Assembly: GCA_020635235.1 (NCBI GenBank) | Contig: JACKAF010000001.1 | Location: forward strand, 372,001-436,000 | Reading direction: 5' to 3' | Length of the DNA stretch: 64,000 nucleotides | Origin: Pseudobdellovibrionaceae bacterium | GTDB taxonomy: Bacteria > Bdellovibrionota > FAC87 > UBA2466 > JACKAF01 | Shown: positions 60,100-64,000 of the stretch, one piece after another | Layout of the letters: every line of letters begins with the position of its first letter | How positions within the stretch are numbered: position 1 is the first letter of the stretch | Notes under the pieces: generated by a model | The model's database searches: none | What the model was told of the DNA's origin: nothing | The model's input: only the letters and a program-made list of their open reading frames with translations | Position numbers and translations under genes: made by a program

Positions 60100-61260
60100 C
60101 TACCTTTTATCATTTTTTTCGGGGTCTGGCGCGTTATTCCGGCCGGCCTGCTTGGCGGGTGCTGGGGGAAGCGCTTGCTTGCAGATATTTAGCAATATTC
60201 CCATCATCGCCAGGTTTACTACAAGCGCGGAGCGCCCCCACGAGATGAACGGTAACGGCAAACCCTTCACGGGAATCACTCCCGTCACGCCACCTAGATT
60301 GACGACGATTTGGAGCAAAAGTGACAAAGAAAGCGTAAAAGCGAGGTAACGGCCGAACAGGTCAGGCGCGAAGCGAACCAACTTAAACAACAAATACCCC
60401 AGATACGCGAAGGCGACCATTAGACTGATCGCACCCACAAAACCCAGTTCTTCTCCCACGAGGGCAAAGATAAAGTCAGTGTGTACCTCGGGTAAGTAAA
60501 AGAGCTTACTATTCCCGTTCCCTAAACCTACCCCAAAGATCTTTCCCGAGTAGAAAGAAAGAAAAGACTGGATAGACTGAAAACCGCCTCCCTGCGGATC
60601 CGCCCACGGGTTCAAGAACGCCATTACGCGGCGCTGGCGGTAGTCCGAGTTGATGAGAGAGAGCGCAAAACCTAAAACGCCGATCCCCAGAAAGCCAAGA
60701 ACATATATTGGTCTGGCGCCCGCGATAAAGAGGACGGCAATTATGGTTACGGATAGGAGGATAGTGGAGCCCAGATCGGGCTGCTTAAAGATGAGAGCGA
60801 GCAGCACCAGGATGGGAGCGACAGCAAGCATTTTCCTCTTCGCGGTAAAGCCCACGTTGTCCTTGAGTGCCAGGATCTGACACACGTAGATCATCAGGGT
60901 TATTTTTGCTACTTCGCTGGGCTGGAATTTCATGAAACCGAGACTGATCCAGCGGTTCACTCCTTGAGCGGAATGTGCGAAGCCCGGAATAAAAGCCATT
61001 GTCGTAAGTATTATTTGTGCCGCCATTAGGATCGGTGCGATGCGGCCTAAAAACTGGTACCGAACTTTCGAGAAGAAGAACATGAGCGCAAGCCCCATGG
61101 CGGCGCCCATAAACTGGCGAGAGAGGTAGTAAAACTCGGAGTTCTGGTTCTCCAGACCGAGCACCCCTGTGGCGCTGAATAGCATGACATGGCCAAAGAC
61201 CAACAAGATGAGGGTGGTGGTTGTGATGCGCCGTTCGAGTCCGACTGGTGCCGATGCCAT
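60100..61260 (-). CDS. ftsW: SEDS-family peptidoglycan polymerase FtsW
   Basis: 386 residues with about ten membrane helices. SEDS motifs include NGSKLFYLPEVHTDFIFALV-like (NSKLFYLPEVHTDFIFALVG, split) with the catalytic Asp in HTDF, and VNLGGVTGVIPVKGLPLPFIS. It polymerises glycan strands at the septum with a class B PBP. Position before murG favours FtsW over RodA. It is the first mur-cluster gene; mraY and murD, often upstream, are not there. Confidence 0.92.
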   Translation of the reverse strand: MASAPVGLERRITTTTLILLVFGHVMLFSATGVLGLENQNSEFYYLSRQFMGAAMGLALMFFFSKVRYQFLGRIAPILMAAQIILTTMAFIPGFAHSAQGVNRWISLGFMKFQPSEVAKITLMIYVCQILALKDNVGFTAKRKMLAVAPILVLLALIFKQPDLGSTILLSVTIIAVLFIAGARPIYVLGFLGIGVLGFALSLINSDYRQRRVMAFLNPWADPQGGGFQSIQSFLSFYSGKIFGVGLGNGNSKLFYLPEVHTDFIFALVGEELGFVGAISLMVAFAYLGYLLFKLVRFAPDLFGRYLAFTLSLSLLLQIVVNLGGVTGVIPVKGLPLPFISWGRSALVVNLAMMGILLNICKQALPPAPAKQAGRNNAPDPEKNDKR

Positions 61261-61312
61261 AAATTCATTTTAACACGGCAACTTGCGGGTGCGCAGAATC
61301 AAGCCAGGGCGC

Positions 61313-62743
61313 CTAGGATCTAAACTCCTCTGGGTTGATGCCGTACTTCTGGAGCTTGCGCAACAGCGTCTTTTTGGGAATGTTTGCCTGCAAGGCCGTT
61401 TGATTAATCTTGCCCTTGTACTTTTTAAGTGCGGCGATAATGAAGTCCTTTTCGAAACGTTCCTTGTGGGTCCGGTAATCCAGATCGCCGTCTTCAGCGG
61501 AAAGTACGCCCGCGAAACTGATGTCGTCGGCATTGTCACTAGAACCGAGAAAGGGCGGTGGTGCCGACTTGGTCGATTCGAGCAGGGTCTCAGGAAGCGA
61601 AGCGAGACTAAGTTCGTTTCCGTTTTCAATTACAAAGGAATGTTCGATGACGTTTTCAAGTTCGCGGATATTGCCCGGCCAGTTGTGCTTGAGAAGTACG
61701 TCCATCGCTTCCCGAGTAATTCCTGAAATGGCATTGCCATGCAGCTGGTTAAACTTGCCGATAAAATGGTGGACCAATTTCTCGATGTCGTCTTTGCGTT
61801 CTCTCAAAGGAGGCAGATAGATAGGAATTACGTTCAGCCGGTAGAAGAGATCCTCTCGAAAGCTACCTTCTTTTATCATTTCTTCGAGATCTCGGTTTGT
61901 GGCTGCAATGATACGGGCATTCATGTCGATCTCACGCGTCGCACCCACGGGTATGAAATTGCGCTCCTGCAAAACTCTTAGCAGCTTTACCTGCATGGCC
62001 AATGGAAGATCGCCAATTTCATCGAGGAAAATAGTTCCCCCTTCGGCATATTGAAACTTTCCGATCTGTCTTTGGGTGGCGCCGGTAAACGCGCCCTTTT
62101 CGTGGCCAAACAACTCGCTTTCAAAGAGGGTTTCAGGGATGCTGCTGCAGTTGATCGCAACAAACTTTTCATCCTTGCGCGCGCTATTAAAGTGAATCGC
62201 TCGCGCCACAAGCTCCTTACCGGTACCGCTCTCTCCGCGGATAAGGACTGAGGTATCCACCTTGGCGAGCTTGTAAATGATTCCAAAGATCTTTTGCATC
62301 TCACTCGAGCTACCAACAAACTGGGCACGGTCGAGCTCGACAACAGGTGCAGAGAAAGCCATGGAATGGACCATTTTCTGGGCTTCCAGGGCTTTTTCCA
62401 CCATATCCACAAGTTCATTGTGCTTGATGGGCTTCGGCAGGTAGTTGTAAGCACCTTCCTTGGTAGCGCGAACAGCGTCTTCGATATTGCTATACGCGGT
62501 CATGATAATAACAATGATGGATGGGTCGAGTTCTTTGATGCGAGACAAGCATTCCATGCCATCCATTTCCGGCATGTTCACATCGAGCATGACAAAATCA
62601 GGTCTTTTGGTAGCAATGGAGCGCAGGGCCTCGACGCCATTGGTTGCCTGGGCAACTTCGAAGTCGTTCAGCAGAAGGGCTTCGGAGATAGTAGTTCTCA
62701 ACTCTGTATCATCATCCACTACTAGAACGTGTCTCTTTTTCAT
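61313..62743 (-). CDS. Sigma-54-dependent response regulator (NtrC/AtoC family)
   Basis: 476 residues from ATG 62743 (AAGGAG 7 nt upstream; ORF start at 62764 is less likely). The receiver domain has VVDDD and phospho-acceptor Asp54. The AAA+ domain has Walker A GESGTGKE (170-177) and the sigma-54 contact GAFTGA (217-222). The C-terminal Fis-type helix-turn-helix reads INQTALQANIPKKTLLRKLQ. It activates sigma-54 RNA polymerase. It starts 17 nt after the histidine kinase, its likely partner. Targets unknown; it sits just upstream of ftsW. Confidence 0.93.
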   Translation of the reverse strand: MKKRHVLVVDDDTELRTTISEALLLNDFEVAQATNGVEALRSIATKRPDFVMLDVNMPEMDGMECLSRIKELDPSIIVIIMTAYSNIEDAVRATKEGAYNYLPKPIKHNELVDMVEKALEAQKMVHSMAFSAPVVELDRAQFVGSSSEMQKIFGIIYKLAKVDTSVLIRGESGTGKELVARAIHFNSARKDEKFVAINCSSIPETLFESELFGHEKGAFTGATQRQIGKFQYAEGGTIFLDEIGDLPLAMQVKLLRVLQERNFIPVGATREIDMNARIIAATNRDLEEMIKEGSFREDLFYRLNVIPIYLPPLRERKDDIEKLVHHFIGKFNQLHGNAISGITREAMDVLLKHNWPGNIRELENVIEHSFVIENGNELSLASLPETLLESTKSAPPPFLGSSDNADDISFAGVLSAEDGDLDYRTHKERFEKDFIIAALKKYKGKINQTALQANIPKKTLLRKLQKYGINPEEFRS

Positions 62744-62760
62744 CCGGCTCTCCTTGATAC

Positions 62761-64000
62761 TCAAATAGGTAACGAAACTGTAAACGTACTTCCTTTGCCG
62801 ATCTCGCTCTTAAGGTCGACAAAGCCTTTGTGCAGCTCCACAAAGTATTTAACCAAATAAAGACCGAGACCCGTCCCCTTCTCCTGGTGCGTGAGAGGGT
62901 TTTGACCACGGTAAAACTTGGAAAATACTCTGTCTTGTTCTTCGGGAGCGATTCCCGGGCCTTCATCTTCAATAGAAACCCGTATCCACCCGTTTTCTTC
63001 TTTGGACAAAACGGTAATTGTACTCCCTGCGGGGGAATACTTAATGGCGTTTTCAATAAGGTTCGCTATCACTCGCCGAATTAGGCGTAGATCAAACTTG
63101 AACGAGAATATGGGCTCCAAACGAGTTTGGATCTTGATTTCCTTATCCGAAGCCATTCCCTGCTTGGATTCCACCACCTCGATTATCGTGGCGTTGATGT
63201 CTTTGCTCGCCTTATTCAGAGGCATCTGAGAGCTTTCAATTCGTGTCAAATCCAAGATGGCTTCCACGTGTTGGCTCAGGTTTTCGGTGGTATTTACGAT
63301 GGCAGAAAGAATTTTTGTTTCTTTGGGGGTCTTGGGAGAGGCCTCATTCAGCAGCAATTCCGCATTCCCTTGGATGCGAGCGATGGGAGTTTTCAAATCA
63401 TGGGAAACCAAGGAAAGGAAATTGGACTTTAGTTGCTCTAACTCCGACATAATTTCGGTTTTTTGCTGGTAATGCCACCGTTGCCGGTACTCACTTACCA
63501 GGCGGTAGGGGATGACCAAATAATACCCAAAACAAGCGACGATAAACGGATGGGCTACATCAATCCATCGGTTAAAGAGCGTCAGCGAGAGTAAGCTAAA
63601 CACAAAAAGAAAGGCGATTTCACTCACTACCGAAAGAATGCCGCGTACTGGGGAGAAGAGCAGCACGACGTTTACCGTCAGGATGCCGATCACCAGAGAA
63701 AGCAGCCAATTGAACCACGGCGGGGATTTATTGATGGCATTGTCTTCCAGCAATGTTCCAAGAGTCTGTGCGGCACCTTCCAAGAGGGTGGTGCCCATCG
63801 GGCTTCGGTCATAGGGAGTCAAAATATAGTCAGCGCTCTGGCGCGCGTTGAGGGCGCTGCCGAAAAGGACAATCTTGTCGGTAAAGGTGCCGGGAGCAAA
63901 GCGGTGGGCCGCCAGCTCCTGTGAAGGGTGCAGGGGGTAGGTCCCGCTTGGCCCCTGCCAGTTGATGTAGAGCTGCAGAGGGCCTGTGTCGGCGTAGCGG
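62761..64000 (-). CDS. CHASE2-domain histidine kinase, 3' part only
   Basis: 413 codons are seen and the gene continues past the right edge. Extracytoplasmic sequence such as FTDKIVLFGSALNARQSADY and ILTPYDRSPMGTTLLEG matches the end of a CHASE2 sensor domain. Three membrane helices follow. The kinase core has the H-box SFLSLVSHDLKTPIAR (His in SHDLKTP), the N-box NLIENAIKYSP and the DEGPGI/GTGLGLYL boxes. It senses an extracellular signal and phosphorylates the regulator downstream. A TTG at 63822 is not the start. Confidence 0.9.
   Translation of the reverse strand, partial: RYADTGPLQLYINWQGPSGTYPLHPSQELAAHRFAPGTFTDKIVLFGSALNARQSADYILTPYDRSPMGTTLLEGAAQTLGTLLEDNAINKSPPWFNWLLSLVIGILTVNVVLLFSPVRGILSVVSEIAFLFVFSLLSLTLFNRWIDVAHPFIVACFGYYLVIPYRLVSEYRQRWHYQQKTEIMSELEQLKSNFLSLVSHDLKTPIARIQGNAELLLNEASPKTPKETKILSAIVNTTENLSQHVEAILDLTRIESSQMPLNKASKDINATIIEVVESKQGMASDKEIKIQTRLEPIFSFKFDLRLIRRVIANLIENAIKYSPAGSTITVLSKEENGWIRVSIEDEGPGIAPEEQDRVFSKFYRGQNPLTHQEKGTGLGLYLVKYFVELHKGFVDLKSEIGKGSTFTVSLPI

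Overview
The window looks like the replication-origin region of a Gram-negative, outer-membrane-bearing bacterium. Three periplasmic parvulin/SurA-type foldases, several lipoproteins, Sec signal peptides and an AmgK/MurU cell-wall recycling pair all point that way. Gene order (rpmH-rnpA-yidD-yidC-mnmE-mnmG-rsmG-parA-parB-bactofilin beside dnaA-dnaN-gyrB-gyrA), paired b and b' ATP synthase subunits, and a CHASE2-type histidine kinase next to an NtrC-family regulator fit the former Deltaproteobacteria, most like Bdellovibrionota. That placement is inference from synteny and family resemblance; no 16S gene is present. No tRNA, rRNA, CRISPR array, insertion sequence or prophage was found.

Layout. 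1-595: start of a degenerate metallophosphatase-like protein running off the left edge. 0.7-7.5 kb (+): three consecutive parvulin foldases, a phosphohexomutase and uvrA. 7.5-18.7 kb (-): atpE, atpB, a DMT transporter, atpI, a TPR lipoprotein, gyrA, gyrB, dnaN, the probable oriC, then dnaA. recF is missing from its usual place between dnaN and gyrB. 18.8-27.6 kb (+): rpmH to parB and a bactofilin, with four perfect parS sites between the end of mnmE and the 3' part of mnmG. 27.8-34.2 kb (+): atpF'-F-H-A-G-D-C, then queE. 34.3-36.3 kb (-): NHL-repeat lipoprotein and a CDF metal transporter. 36.4-43.3 kb (+): lipA, 2-oxoacid dehydrogenase E1alpha, E1beta, E2 and E3, lipB and a ferredoxin. In this stretch lipA, E1alpha and the 5' part of E2 are riddled with frameshifts while the genes around them are intact. 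43.4-46.5 kb (-): glycerate kinase, a small ferredoxin, an orphan DNA methyltransferase and an R2-like diiron protein. 47-48.9 kb (+): a repeat-bearing secreted protein of unknown function. 48.9-51 kb (-): murU and amgK. 51-54 kb (+): a very large secreted protein of unknown function. 54-64 kb (-): lytic transglycosylase, patatin, murB, murC, murG, ftsW, a sigma-54 response regulator and a CHASE2 histidine kinase cut by the right edge.

How it fits together. The centre is a replication and segregation hub: DnaA, the beta clamp and gyrase flank a DnaA-box-rich, GATC-rich intergenic region, and ParA/ParB with four parS sites lie 6-10 kb away, followed by a bactofilin, a cytoskeletal partner known to work with ParABS in Myxococcus. 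The energy genes are split into two Fo/F1 blocks about 18 kb apart. The right third is cell-wall biology: synthesis (MurB, MurC, MurG, FtsW), cleavage (lytic transglycosylase) and MurNAc salvage (AmgK/MurU).

The most interesting observations are the symmetric 12-bp-pitch DnaA-box array with GATC enrichment at the putative oriC, the parS sites embedded in mnmG including its start codon, the dense local frameshift cluster in the lipoate/2-oxoacid dehydrogenase genes, the Arg at the main quinolone-resistance position of GyrA, and the overlapping divergent start codons of amgK and the giant secreted protein.
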